Assembly: GCA_944322255.1 (NCBI GenBank)
Contig: CALUOK010000001.1
Span: 106,538-170,537 of the forward strand
Source: Candidatus Methanomethylophilaceae archaeon
GTDB lineage: Archaea; Thermoplasmatota; Thermoplasmata; Methanomassiliicoccales; Methanomethylophilaceae
DNA: 64,000 nucleotides
Direction of reading: 5' to 3'
Below the pieces are notes generated by a model. The model did not search any database, had not been told where the DNA came from, and saw nothing but the letters and a program-made list of their open reading frames with translations. The stretch's first letter is position 1. Every line of letters starts with the position of its first letter. A program made the position numbers and the translations under genes. Shown in pieces: positions 1-9,838 of the stretch.

Positions 1-1245
<1,245 letters not shown>

Positions 1246-1251
1246 TCCCCG

Positions 1252-1268
1252 TGACGGGTCCCGCCCGT
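1252..1268 (+). terminator. Hairpin after gdhA
   Basis: GACGGG-TCCCG-CCCGTC begins 7 bases after the gdhA stop and is followed by a pyrimidine-rich stretch (1270-1284). A second hairpin at 1288-1302 (GGGGG...CCCCC) may serve the converging transporter gene. Confidence 0.6.
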
Positions 1269-1315
1269 CGCATTTCAACCTTCTTACCGGGGGCACGTCC
1301 CCCGGGACCCCTTGT

Positions 1316-2218
1316 TCAGTTCTGTGCTGCCGGGGAGCGGTTGCTCCCCGACGGCATGCACATGACGGCCATCGACCCGATGGCTATGACCATTCCGACA
1401 AGCATCAGCGGTGTTGGGATCTCCGTGAAGAACAGCAGTCCGAACACGGCGGCGGCTGTCGGTTCGCCTGCTGCTGCGAGGATGGATGCGGTGCCGCCCT
1501 CCATGCGTGACATGGCCGTGGTGTACAGTATGTACGGAAGGAATGACGCCACGGCGGCGTGGAGGATGAGATATCCAAGATCGGCGAGCCCTCCGGAGGC
1601 GTAGTCGACCATCATCCCCAGGTCGGAGAACGGTATCAGGACGACTGTGGAGATGAGAAGGCAGTAGAACAGTATGGTGTAGGTGGTGTACCCGCGGGAT
1701 GCGGCCCTCTTGGAGATTATCCCGTACAGGGCGTAGAAGAAGGCCGCCGCGAGACCGGCTGTGACGCCGGAGACGGAGAGTCCGTGGTCGCCCTCGAGGA
1801 AACCGCTGACCAGGACGCATCCGAAGATGGAGGCGACCATGCAGACCACCTTGCGGGCGGTCACGCGCTCACGGAAGATCACAGCGGCCATGACCAGCAT
1901 GAACACCGGCGAGAGACTCAGGAGGACGGCCGCGAGGGAAAGGGACAGGACGTCCACGGACACGGTGTAGAAGGCGTTCAGGCCGAGCATGGCCAGGGCG
2001 CAGGCCACGAACATCCACAGGTCGTGGGGGTCGAACCTGAGCCATCTCCTGTCGGAGACTAGGATGACAGCCAACATCATGATTGCCGCGAGTGACACGC
2101 GGGAGAACACGATGGTGGGGCCGTCCATGCCGAAGTCCGATAGTGTGCGGACGAAGACGCCGGCGGCTCCCCACATCACGCCTGACAGTATCGGGAGAAG
2201 GAGAAGCACCGACCTCAT
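1316..2218 (-). CDS. EamA/DMT-superfamily transporter
   Basis: Predicted inner-membrane transporter of 300 residues, the normal length for a two-repeat EamA protein with about ten transmembrane helices. The N-terminal helix (LLLLPILSGVMWGAAGVFVR) and the repeat of the same pattern near residue 145 (VSGVTAGLAAAFFYALYGI) fit the drug/metabolite transporter fold. The substrate cannot be read from the sequence; exporters of amino acids or related metabolites are common in this family. It converges on gdhA and appears monocistronic. Confidence 0.85.
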   Translation of the reverse strand: MRSVLLLLPILSGVMWGAAGVFVRTLSDFGMDGPTIVFSRVSLAAIMMLAVILVSDRRWLRFDPHDLWMFVACALAMLGLNAFYTVSVDVLSLSLAAVLLSLSPVFMLVMAAVIFRERVTARKVVCMVASIFGCVLVSGFLEGDHGLSVSGVTAGLAAAFFYALYGIISKRAASRGYTTYTILFYCLLISTVVLIPFSDLGMMVDYASGGLADLGYLILHAAVASFLPYILYTTAMSRMEGGTASILAAAGEPTAAAVFGLLFFTEIPTPLMLVGMVIAIGSMAVMCMPSGSNRSPAAQN

Positions 2219-2340
2219 GGATGGTCGATGGGTCAGGGGCTATTTCATGGTTGAGAATCGAGATAGGTTACTGGGCGAAAGAGGTGCGATCTGGCCTTCT
2301 TACCAGGATGTGATGTCAGTGCGCAAGAATGCTGGCATCA

Positions 2341-3504
2341 TCATTCGGTATCGTTGACGATCTTCTTCAGATTGTCCTCAAGACGAGACTCGTATTCACC
2401 GATGCTGCGCTCGAAGATGTGCCTTTTCAGAATCCCCAGTTCCAGATTGTCCGACTGATGGTCGTGGAGACGGGCGAAATACCTCATCCCCGACTGGTCC
2501 AGTTCTCCATTGTCCTTGTATGCGAAACGGTCTATCAGTTCGGATCTGGAATTGCCCCTGCAAACAGGGCAACTGCAGTGCGGAGCGTGTTCCATGTGTC
2601 TCCAAACATCGCCTTTGATAGCCACAGACGCCTGATGGGTGGCGACTTTGAACTTGTCTATCTTATCGAGAGATGTGGGCGGGTCGCTGAAATTGCGACT
2701 TGCCATGAATTTCCGGTTAACCTTCCTCTTCTTACGGGTAATGGAGTCGAAGCCATGGCTGAGCAGCTCATATTCGACATCCCTCTCGACACCGTTGACG
2801 ACCATCCGATTGGTCGTGCTAGGGACCTCAGAGCAGTTGATCAAAGCGTCGATCTCGCCCTTCATATTCCACAATTCGGAGAGCTGGATGGTGCTTCTGG
2901 GGGAGTATCTGATGTTGATCATCGGTACCTGTCCTGTCTTGGAAAGGTCGCACAACGTCCTGAGCCTTCTGGCGAAGACGCTCGGCTCATCGGACAGGGA
3001 TAATTGCGGCACACCGATCCTGCCGAACTCCTCGCAGCTGGAGCACCAGTCTTCGACCGCTTCCCCGTAATCTGAGAACTGTTGGTCGATCTCGGGCATG
3101 CACATCATCGACAGCCCGTCCACGTCCTTCTGCATCTCGAAGGCTATCTTGAACGGGACTCTGTTGCTGTAGTCCAGCGACGGCAGTTGCAATATCGGGA
3201 AACAGGGTTTACCGTGGTTACGGTCCACGAACGACTGAAGCGTCAACTGGTTCTCATGTATGAATCCGTTCTGAGCAAGGAATCTCTCGAAGCCGTTGTT
3301 CGACTGCAGATCTATGGGCATGGCGGCGATCTGCGATTCTATCACGCCCCGGTATCCGAGATAGTCCTTGGCCGTGGTCTCCGATACCGAAATCGGTCTG
3401 ACTGGGGTATCAAAGGAGACGGAGCTGCTGATGCGGACTCTGACGACGCGGCATCCTTTGCCGGCCACCCTCATGTCCCCCGGATCGACGTCGATTATCT
3501 CCAT
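2341..3504 (-). CDS. tRNA-guanine-transglycosylase-like protein (DpdA-like?)
   Basis: 387 residues. The C-terminal part has HCSCPVCRGNSR (about residues 314-325) followed about 25-30 residues later by RLHDHQSDNLEL. This resembles the zinc-binding CxCxxC...H and 'LHN' segment of archaeal tRNA-guanine transglycosylases and of DpdA, which inserts 7-deazaguanines into DNA. A preceding HGFDSIT and several hydrophobic strand-like stretches would fit a TIM barrel. The N-terminal half diverges strongly from housekeeping TGT, so the substrate is unknown. It is the last gene of a three-gene operon and directly abuts the upstream gene with no gap. Alternatives are a nucleic-acid base-exchange enzyme of another subfamily, or a catalytically dead paralogue. 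Confidence 0.45.
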   Translation of the reverse strand: MEIIDVDPGDMRVAGKGCRVVRVRISSSVSFDTPVRPISVSETTAKDYLGYRGVIESQIAAMPIDLQSNNGFERFLAQNGFIHENQLTLQSFVDRNHGKPCFPILQLPSLDYSNRVPFKIAFEMQKDVDGLSMMCMPEIDQQFSDYGEAVEDWCSSCEEFGRIGVPQLSLSDEPSVFARRLRTLCDLSKTGQVPMINIRYSPRSTIQLSELWNMKGEIDALINCSEVPSTTNRMVVNGVERDVEYELLSHGFDSITRKKRKVNRKFMASRNFSDPPTSLDKIDKFKVATHQASVAIKGDVWRHMEHAPHCSCPVCRGNSRSELIDRFAYKDNGELDQSGMRYFARLHDHQSDNLELGILKRHIFERSIGEYESRLEDNLKKIVNDTE

Positions 3505-4137
3505 TCAGCTCCTCCTGCGGTGAAGCGTGCGTTCGAATACCACCGAGTTGTCCGTGTATTCCGGGTAATGCGAATACACGTAAGTCATCTCCCCCTGGAC
3601 ACTGAACTGCTGGAGGTCCCTTCTGAGGTTCCTCAACGATTCCAACTGATCCTCCGTGAGCTTATGAGATATCGCGGATGCCGCTTCCGTCCCAGATTCG
3701 GTGAGGAAGAACCTTTCGGACTCCGTATTGATGCGACCGTAGCTGGTGACGAACCCCATCTTGGTCAGCGTATCTATGCAACGGTCTATCCTTCCCGCAT
3801 ACGGTCCGAACTTGTATGCCTTGAATCCGGGGTTCTCGGAGGGGATGTCGTTCTGCTGGGCGAATTCCATCAGCACTATGAATATGTCCTTCTGGAGTTT
3901 TGTTATTCCGCGTACCGGGGCTCCATCTCCCACGTACAGCCACAGGAGGATCCAATCGTCGACATACATGAACAGGTGTTCCTTCGAATACTCCAGGAGT
4001 TTCTGTGCTTCGCAGGGAGGGTATTCGACACGATAGCATGTCGGGCACTGATAGTAATAGTAGCTTAAACCGTCATCGAGCGTCCTGTCCACACGCTCCA
4101 TGTGCTCGCATCTGCATTCGTCCTTCCTGCTCATCAT
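3505..4137 (-). CDS. Unknown protein, zinc knuckle plus SocA/Panacea-like helical region
   Basis: 210 residues. The N-terminus has paired metal-ligand candidates (CRCEHMERVD, later CPTC). The middle has GITKLQKDIFIVL ... FKAYKFGPYAGRIDRCIDTLTKMGFVTSY, the pattern of small archaeal and phage proteins related to SocA/Panacea domains, which often serve as antitoxins or adaptors. No function is assigned. The start overlaps the stop of the 96-residue gene upstream by the ATGA arrangement, so the two are translationally coupled. The stop directly precedes the TGT-like gene. Confidence 0.6.
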   Translation of the reverse strand: MMSRKDECRCEHMERVDRTLDDGLSYYYYQCPTCYRVEYPPCEAQKLLEYSKEHLFMYVDDWILLWLYVGDGAPVRGITKLQKDIFIVLMEFAQQNDIPSENPGFKAYKFGPYAGRIDRCIDTLTKMGFVTSYGRINTESERFFLTESGTEAASAISHKLTEDQLESLRNLRRDLQQFSVQGEMTYVYSHYPEYTDNSVVFERTLHRRRS

Positions 4138-4424
4138 ATCGGCTCCAAGTGGGAAACGCTCCAGTACTCCACGCCGTCAGAGGTGTATGGGTCCAGGATT
4201 ATGTTGTATGTGCGTTTGTTTCTACGGGAGCATATCCTCCGTGACGTCTTTCTGAATGGTTTACCAGTACCTTTCCGTTTCGGACAATCCACAGGGGTTG
4301 CCAGCATATCGCAGAGTGTGTAGATGTCAAACCCTTCGTATCTCAGATGTATCATCGCGGAATCGGATATCCTGACGGGTCTTCCTTCGAAAGAACAGTC
4401 CTCCGCATTCATCAGGGTCGCCAT
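4134..4424 (-). CDS. Small basic protein, possible DUF4258/toxin-like fold
   Basis: 96 residues, first gene of the three-gene operon. The pattern ISDSAMIHLRYEGFDIYTL, then a basic middle (GKPFRKTSRRICSRRNKR), then TYNIILDPY...YWSVSHLEPI resembles DUF4258/RelE-like small proteins. This is only a shape-level resemblance. A TATA element and a palindrome lie just upstream, which would suit an autoregulated operon. Confidence 0.55.
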   Translation of the reverse strand: MATLMNAEDCSFEGRPVRISDSAMIHLRYEGFDIYTLCDMLATPVDCPKRKGTGKPFRKTSRRICSRRNKRTYNIILDPYTSDGVEYWSVSHLEPI

Positions 4425-4440
4425 GCTATCACGATGGTTG

Positions 4441-4466
4441 ATATGCTATGGCATATTTATATTGCT
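4441..4466 (-). promoter_or_regulatory. TATA promoter with overlapping palindrome
   Basis: On the minus strand CAATATAAATATGCC resembles an archaeal TATA box 25-40 bases before the start at 4424. ATATGC-TATG-GCATAT (4441-4456) is a perfect inverted repeat lying next to it, a plausible operator. Confidence 0.5.
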
Positions 4467-4600
4467 ATCTTGTGAGTGCTAACTGATGTTAAAATGTTAG
4501 TTCAAAATATGCTGGATTGTAACTGTACATGACCTTGGGTTACGATGACCAGCTTTCGGATCCGCACATCCTGGACGAAGTCGGAAAGAAGGGGAAAGGT

Positions 4601-4616
4601 GGGGTCCGAGGACCCC
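4601..4616 (-). terminator. Hairpin downstream of adhesin 1
   Basis: GGGGTCC-GAGGACCCC type inverted repeat about 28 bases beyond the adhesin 1 stop codon. The region 4467-4600 shows no gene or other clear signal. Confidence 0.5.
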
Positions 4617-4643
4617 GTTTCATAGGTTTCCGTGTTTGTCGAC

Positions 4644-7600
4644 TCAGTCCTTCCTGTAGAGTACGATCAGGAACACCGCCATGAGTGCGGCCACGACGGC
4701 TGCAGCGGCGCAGGCAACGATGGTCACGGTGTCGTCTCCGGAGGAGGACGATCCTGATCCTCCGGGCCCGATTATCGGGGGCAGAGGGCTGTCATCATCA
4801 TCGTCTACGAACGGGTCGTCGGATCCCCCTCCCTGCGACGGGATAGTTCCAAGCACCCAGTCCACGTAGAACGGGGTGTTGTGATCCGTGGTGATGATGA
4901 TGCTGCTACCGGACACCGTAGCGTTCTCCTCCTGCTCTTCATTGTTCACGACGGAGTACACGGTGACGGACTCGATCCTCTGGTCGGCGTCCAGGTCCAC
5001 AGGTATGGTGATGGTCACGGAGCCGGCTCTATCAGAGGCGATTCCGGTCAGGATGAGGTTGAACGCGAAGTCGTTGCCCTTGAGGTCCGCGAGCTCCATG
5101 AACGCAACGGTCACATCTCTGGTCACATCACCAGTGACGGTCACCTCTCCTTTGGGGAATCCTACGGTGACGGTAACGTCGCTGTATGTTGGCCCGGGAG
5201 AGGCGGGGATGGTAACGGAAACTCCGTCCGTCTTGACGTTGACGGAATCCCCGTCGGAATCGATGATGATGCCGGTCGGGGTATCGGATTCGATCGCCCC
5301 ATAGGTGCCGTCCCCGTTGGGGACGACGGCGAAACCCTTGGCTGCGAACTCGGACACGTTGGTGTTGAAACTTCCTCCGCTGATGACGTCCTTATCGGTT
5401 GCTTCGGTGATCTTGACGGCATCCTTCTGTTCGGTCCCATCGGTACCGCCAGTGAAGATTCCGTTGTTGACGGATATTGTGGCTGCACTCTTTTCGGCCG
5501 CTGGCGCACCGTCCTTCATGGATATACCCTCGTACAGGGCGTATCCATTGTCGCTGATGAACGTTCCTCCTTTGATCGTCACGGATGTCTTCTGGGGGTA
5601 GGCATCGTTTGTGGTGATGCTGACGGCGGCCCCGGTGTCCTCGGAACCGTTGTTGTTGGCAACAGGCGGATCGGCGAACTCGCCGGTGGCGTGGAACGTT
5701 CCTCCGTTGATCACGAAGGTACCGCTCTTGATGCTGAGCATCTCGGTGTAGGTGAAGTTCCCGCCGTCGATGGTCCATTCGCCGTATCCAGCCGCGTAGA
5801 ACATTCCGTTCACCGGCTTGGAATCGTCCATGTCTATGTGAATCTCGGGCACGTTGCCGGTTGTCGGGGTGACGTTGCCGTTGATGTAGAACAATGATCC
5901 GAAGTCTCCTGTGAACGTTCCGTAGAAGTCCACTTCGACGCCGTAGGCGACGTACTTGTCCAGGTTGTTGTCCTTATAGTCCACATGGCCTATGCAGACC
6001 CCGTAGGCCACCACGGTCTGCGTTCCCTGATACAGGAACGTGACGTCGCTGCTCACCTCGAGGGTGGAGTATCCGGCGACATCGGTCTCGCTTCCGCGGA
6101 TCCAGATGTAGGCGGGGATGGCTGAGAACTCCGTCGATTTGTCGTTGGCGATGGTGCAGTTCTCCAGAGAGAGGGAGCCGCCTTCGATCAGGATGGGGCG
6201 TATCCCCTTGAAGGACACCGTTCCGCCGCCGTTGATGTTCAGGTCGCCGCTCACTGCGAACTGTACCTCGTCTCCGAGGGCGAGGATCTTCCCGTTCAGG
6301 TTGAGGGTGGCTCTGCCGTGGAAGGTGTAGCCCTCGTCGATGGAGGCATTATCTGCGACAAGGGTCACGGTTTCGCCGTTGGCGTTGTCCAGGGCCGCTT
6401 CAATAGTGGGATAGTTGATGTCGTTGACGGTGGCCTCGTATGTCTGGCCGCTGTAGCTGGGCGTCCAGGACTCTCCTACATGGGCCATGGTGTAGTCGGC
6501 GGCGAGATATCCGGAGTTGATTTTTTTGCTGAACGTTCCTCCAGAGACCTTGATTCCGGAAATGGCAGGAGCTACGTCCCCAAACTGATCGGATCCAGGA
6601 CCGGATACAGACTGAATCTCCGCATCGATGTTCCCGCCTGTGATGTTAACTTTGATGGTCTTATCGGTGGTCGCAGTACCATCTGCGTCGTGGTATATCC
6701 ATGAGCGTATCTGTCCCTTGATGGTACCGCCGGAAATGGTCGTAACAGGATTGTATTCTTCCGTATCTCCGACCTCTACTATCGTAGTCAGGTTTCCCGA
6801 GATGGTGCCCCCGGTGATCGAGACGTTCCCGTAGTTCTGAATCGACTGGTTTCCGCTGGATATGGTTCCGCCGGAGATGTTGGCGGTGGCTCCGATGTGC
6901 ACCCTGACGGCGATGAAGCCTTTCTGGCTCAGCTCCCCTCCCGTCATGTTCATGACAGGCTCGGAGTTGTTCACGGACTGGTTGATCACCAGGGAGGACA
7001 GGTTACCGTTCTGTGTGACGACACCTCCCCTGATGTTGAGAGTGCCGCAGTTATAGACGACATACCATGAGTTACCGCCATTGTTGCTGGGCGAGATGCT
7101 GGCCTCGGCGGAGCGTGTAAGCTTACCGGAGAGCAGGGTGAAGTTGCCGGTGTTGTAGATTGCGGCCTTTCCGTGGGATTTGTTGTCAACCACTCCGGTT
7201 CCGACGGAGTCCTGGATGGTCAGGACGCCGTTGTTGGTGATGGTGTGGTTCCTCAGGGAGGTATCGACCTTGTCGTTCTGTGCAACTGCGGAGTTCTGGA
7301 TTGTGTGTCCGTTCAGCTCGATTGTGATGACCTTTCCAGAGGGGACCGTGACCGCTTCAGTCACATCATCGAGCAGAGTGATTGTGGACTTGTTTTCAGC
7401 AGCGTCTATTGCAGCCTGGAGCGTGGTGTATGATATGGTCGTGCCGTCAGCCGTAGTCAAGGTTGCAACAGCGGAGACCCATTGTGATTTTTCAGAATCC
7501 CACTGGTAGGTTCCTGCCTTGAGATAGTCGTTTCCGATTGTTATACGGATTGACGAGGTGGCGTCGGTTCCCTTTATTTCGCCATTGTATTCACGATAGT

Positions 7601-9371
7601 GTCCATCCTTGTCTATACGGTAATCAGCAATGACGGCATAGTCCATAACCACTGTCTGGTTTCCACCGATTACTACCTCTCCAGTGACAATGTTGTCTCC
7701 GCTATTCTCGTACACCATGCTGTCTATGGTCTCATAACCGTTGTATGCTCCAGCGTATAGGGTTCCGATTGAGGACTCGGAGTCCGCGTTAAGTGTGATG
7801 GCATCTATGACGCTCTGGATGCCGGCAAGATGTGTGCTCTTCAGAGTGATGATCGGATTGCTGTTATCTCCGTTGCCGTCCACGACCATCCAGTCCAGGA
7901 TGTTGTCTGCGTGACAGCCGATGAGAGTGATCGATTCGCCGATCCTGCATTCGGCGATCATCTCATAGGAACCGAAGTCTCCCATGTTGGATATGGTCAG
8001 ATTGATCGAAGCCTCGATGAGTCCGATCACAGCTCCGCTGAGGTTACCTGCATAGGTGTTGTCGTTGATGACCACATCCTCGTTTCCCACAGTCATGCCG
8101 ATGGTGTCGTCTGTAGAGACTCCATTGATGGTCACCGTAGGTTTCTCGCCGATGCTGGCGACGATTCCTCCAGCGACCGGCTTGACGGTGGATGTCGCGT
8201 TCAGAGATGTCTTCCCTATGGTGCCTCCCTCGACATCAAGGGCGGCTCCGAGGAACGAACCGATGAATCCTCCTGCACAGTTGATGCCGGTGATGGTTGA
8301 GTCATGGACATCACAGTCTGAGATGTCGATATCACCTCCGGTGGACTGGCTTCCGCCAAGGATTCCTCCGGAGCTGTTGGCTCCTGAGATGGTACCTGAG
8401 TACTCGCAACCAGTGAATTCTATAGATGATCCCACACCTGCTATTCCTCCGGCATATGTGGTTCCAGTGATCTGTCCTGTGGATGTGCAGTTCTCGATGA
8501 CCTTGGAACCATCGCCGGAGTATCCGAGGATTCCTCCTGCAAATTCTGCGGAAACAGTACCGCTGCTGGTGCAGTTCGTCAGTGTCGATGCGCTGGTGTT
8601 CAACGAGACGATCCCGATGATGCCTCCAGCCTTTCCACCATTCTCCAATGTGGCTGTCACAGGGACATTGCTGATGCATTTCTGTATTGTGATCGATGCA
8701 CCGTAGGAGCGTGCCACGATTCCTCCGACTGCATCGTATCCTTTGACATTCCCGGATTCAATGGTTATGTCAGAGACCTTGGAGTCTCCCTGGGAGTATG
8801 CGACGGCGACACCGACCGAATCCGCGACGTACTTGTAGCCGTCTTTCTCAGAAACTTCGAAGACCAGTTCTGCGTTGGTGAACTTCAGGCCGGAGATCTC
8901 TGCGTTATAGATGTATCCGAAGAATCCGAATAAGTACTCCATCAGTTTCTCTGTCGAATTATCCTCCAGTGAATCATCAGAGGGTGTGTATCTTTCGGAT
9001 GAGAGTCCGTTGATCGTGTGACCGTTTCCGATGAACTTGCCGGCGAATGCCGCAATCTCAGTCGAATAGTCGACTCTGGGGGCATCCCCGATGGGTGTCC
9101 ATGCACGGCCAGAGAGGTCGATGTCGGAGTCGAGGATTATCGTCTTTCCGGAGAGCTGGTTCCCCTCGTTGACGATATTGGCTAGACCGGCCAGTTCCTC
9201 GGCGGTTTTCAATGTGAATTCTGTACTGGTGTCATTATACCAGCTTGTGTCGGCCGTTCCGTCCCAGGTGTCCGTAGCTGCGTCAGCGTCGCCGGACATC
9301 ATCGGTACGGCGAAGACCGCCACCATTATGGCGACCGCTGCGATGACGGTCGCTTTGCTGATGTTGTTCAT
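4644..9371 (-). CDS. Giant beta-helix surface adhesin 1
   Basis: 1575 residues from the chosen ATG, which has GGAGG eight bases upstream and is followed by a signal-peptide-like segment (ISKATVIAAVAIMVAVFAVPMMSGDADA). Residues about 120-480 carry GLUG-like repeats (AGGIAGVGSS, SGGILGYSGD, AGGIIGIVSL). The central part has repeated beta-strand turns of the type ITGGTISG, with sections starting 'YTTLQAAIDAA...ITLLDDV' and 'YPTIEAALDNANGETVTLV', typical of right-handed parallel beta-helices. A Ser/Gly/Asp-rich stalk (SGSSSSGDD) precedes the anchor VTIVACAAAAVVAALMAVFLIV and a basic YRKD tail. It is an extracellular, membrane-anchored protein; the ligand is unknown. No regulator gene follows it, unlike adhesins 2-4. 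The homopolymer leader upstream suggests variable expression. Confidence 0.85.
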   Translation of the reverse strand: MNNISKATVIAAVAIMVAVFAVPMMSGDADAATDTWDGTADTSWYNDTSTEFTLKTAEELAGLANIVNEGNQLSGKTIILDSDIDLSGRAWTPIGDAPRVDYSTEIAAFAGKFIGNGHTINGLSSERYTPSDDSLEDNSTEKLMEYLFGFFGYIYNAEISGLKFTNAELVFEVSEKDGYKYVADSVGVAVAYSQGDSKVSDITIESGNVKGYDAVGGIVARSYGASITIQKCISNVPVTATLENGGKAGGIIGIVSLNTSASTLTNCTSSGTVSAEFAGGILGYSGDGSKVIENCTSTGQITGTTYAGGIAGVGSSIEFTGCEYSGTISGANSSGGILGGSQSTGGDIDISDCDVHDSTITGINCAGGFIGSFLGAALDVEGGTIGKTSLNATSTVKPVAGGIVASIGEKPTVTINGVSTDDTIGMTVGNEDVVINDNTYAGNLSGAVIGLIEASINLTISNMGDFGSYEMIAECRIGESITLIGCHADNILDWMVVDGNGDNSNPIITLKSTHLAGIQSVIDAITLNADSESSIGTLYAGAYNGYETIDSMVYENSGDNIVTGEVVIGGNQTVVMDYAVIADYRIDKDGHYREYNGEIKGTDATSSIRITIGNDYLKAGTYQWDSEKSQWVSAVATLTTADGTTISYTTLQAAIDAAENKSTITLLDDVTEAVTVPSGKVITIELNGHTIQNSAVAQNDKVDTSLRNHTITNNGVLTIQDSVGTGVVDNKSHGKAAIYNTGNFTLLSGKLTRSAEASISPSNNGGNSWYVVYNCGTLNIRGGVVTQNGNLSSLVINQSVNNSEPVMNMTGGELSQKGFIAVRVHIGATANISGGTISSGNQSIQNYGNVSITGGTISGNLTTIVEVGDTEEYNPVTTISGGTIKGQIRSWIYHDADGTATTDKTIKVNITGGNIDAEIQSVSGPGSDQFGDVAPAISGIKVSGGTFSKKINSGYLAADYTMAHVGESWTPSYSGQTYEATVNDINYPTIEAALDNANGETVTLVADNASIDEGYTFHGRATLNLNGKILALGDEVQFAVSGDLNINGGGTVSFKGIRPILIEGGSLSLENCTIANDKSTEFSAIPAYIWIRGSETDVAGYSTLEVSSDVTFLYQGTQTVVAYGVCIGHVDYKDNNLDKYVAYGVEVDFYGTFTGDFGSLFYINGNVTPTTGNVPEIHIDMDDSKPVNGMFYAAGYGEWTIDGGNFTYTEMLSIKSGTFVINGGTFHATGEFADPPVANNNGSEDTGAAVSITTNDAYPQKTSVTIKGGTFISDNGYALYEGISMKDGAPAAEKSAATISVNNGIFTGGTDGTEQKDAVKITEATDKDVISGGSFNTNVSEFAAKGFAVVPNGDGTYGAIESDTPTGIIIDSDGDSVNVKTDGVSVTIPASPGPTYSDVTVTVGFPKGEVTVTGDVTRDVTVAFMELADLKGNDFAFNLILTGIASDRAGSVTITIPVDLDADQRIESVTVYSVVNNEEQEENATVSGSSIIITTDHNTPFYVDWVLGTIPSQGGGSDDPFVDDDDDSPLPPIIGPGGSGSSSSGDDTVTIVACAAAAVVAALMAVFLIVLYRKD

Positions 9372-9475
9372 GATTCCTCCGAACGGAGGGCAGAGAGAGA
9401 AGCAGAATGTTTCGCCCCCCCCCCGCAGCATTTCGCTAGAAGATGAATGGACTGCGCAGCTTATAATAAGAACCC
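9372..9475 (-). promoter_or_regulatory. Adhesin 1 promoter and poly-G leader
   Basis: Coding strand order: TATA-like CTTATTATAAG (9461-9471), then TAGCGAAATGCTGC, a run of 10 G (9415-9424), a pyrimidine-rich stretch, and CCTCC-GTTC-GGAGG (9376-9389) in which the Shine-Dalgarno GGAGG can pair with CCTCC. An upstream ATG at about 9434 is in frame with the gene only at the present tract length. The same layout recurs before adhesins 3 and 4. Confidence 0.7.
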
Positions 9476-9540
9476 ATGGCTGTTGGGCATGGACAGAACC
9501 GACGACCATCCTAAAGGATGGAGGATGTAACTGGTTTGTG

Positions 9541-9556
9541 CCGCCCTTGCGGGCGG
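9541..9556 (-). terminator. Hairpin after regulator gene
   Basis: CCGCCC-TTGC-GGGCGG, 10 bases beyond the stop of the regulator at 9566. Confidence 0.55.
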
Positions 9557-9565
9557 CGTTTGGGG

Positions 9566-9838
9566 TCACTGTGATGACATCAGGGCGTCGACATCGGCGA
9601 GAATCCCCGCGATGCGGCCTCCGACATCGGTAAGACCGACGATCTCGGAGAACCCGACCACCTCGACGGTGACGAGTCCTGCCTCTCTGAGGCGGTCGAT
9701 CTTCGCCGGCATGTTGGCGCTCCTGCCGACTGCCTTGTAGACCTCGGTCTTGGCGGACGGGCCGTTCCCGTAGAGGAACAGCAGCATCGGGATGATGTGC
9801 GTGTCCGCCAGCATCTGGATCGGGTGCTCTGTCGTCAT
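9566..9838 (-). CDS. Winged-helix regulator coupled to adhesin 2
   Basis: 90 residues. It has a compact winged-helix pattern: an N-terminal helix (MLADTHIIPMLLFLYGNGPSAKTEVYKAV), a recognition-helix region (GRSANMPAKIDRLREAGLVTVE), a wing, then LTDVGGRIAGILADVDALM. Its ATG overlaps the adhesin 2 stop (ATGA), so translation should be coupled. Close paralogues follow adhesins 3 and 4, and a frameshifted one lies at 60147. A cytoplasmic DNA-binding role, perhaps autoregulation of its adhesin, is inferred from fold and position. Confidence 0.8.
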   Translation of the reverse strand: MTTEHPIQMLADTHIIPMLLFLYGNGPSAKTEVYKAVGRSANMPAKIDRLREAGLVTVEVVGFSEIVGLTDVGGRIAGILADVDALMSSQ

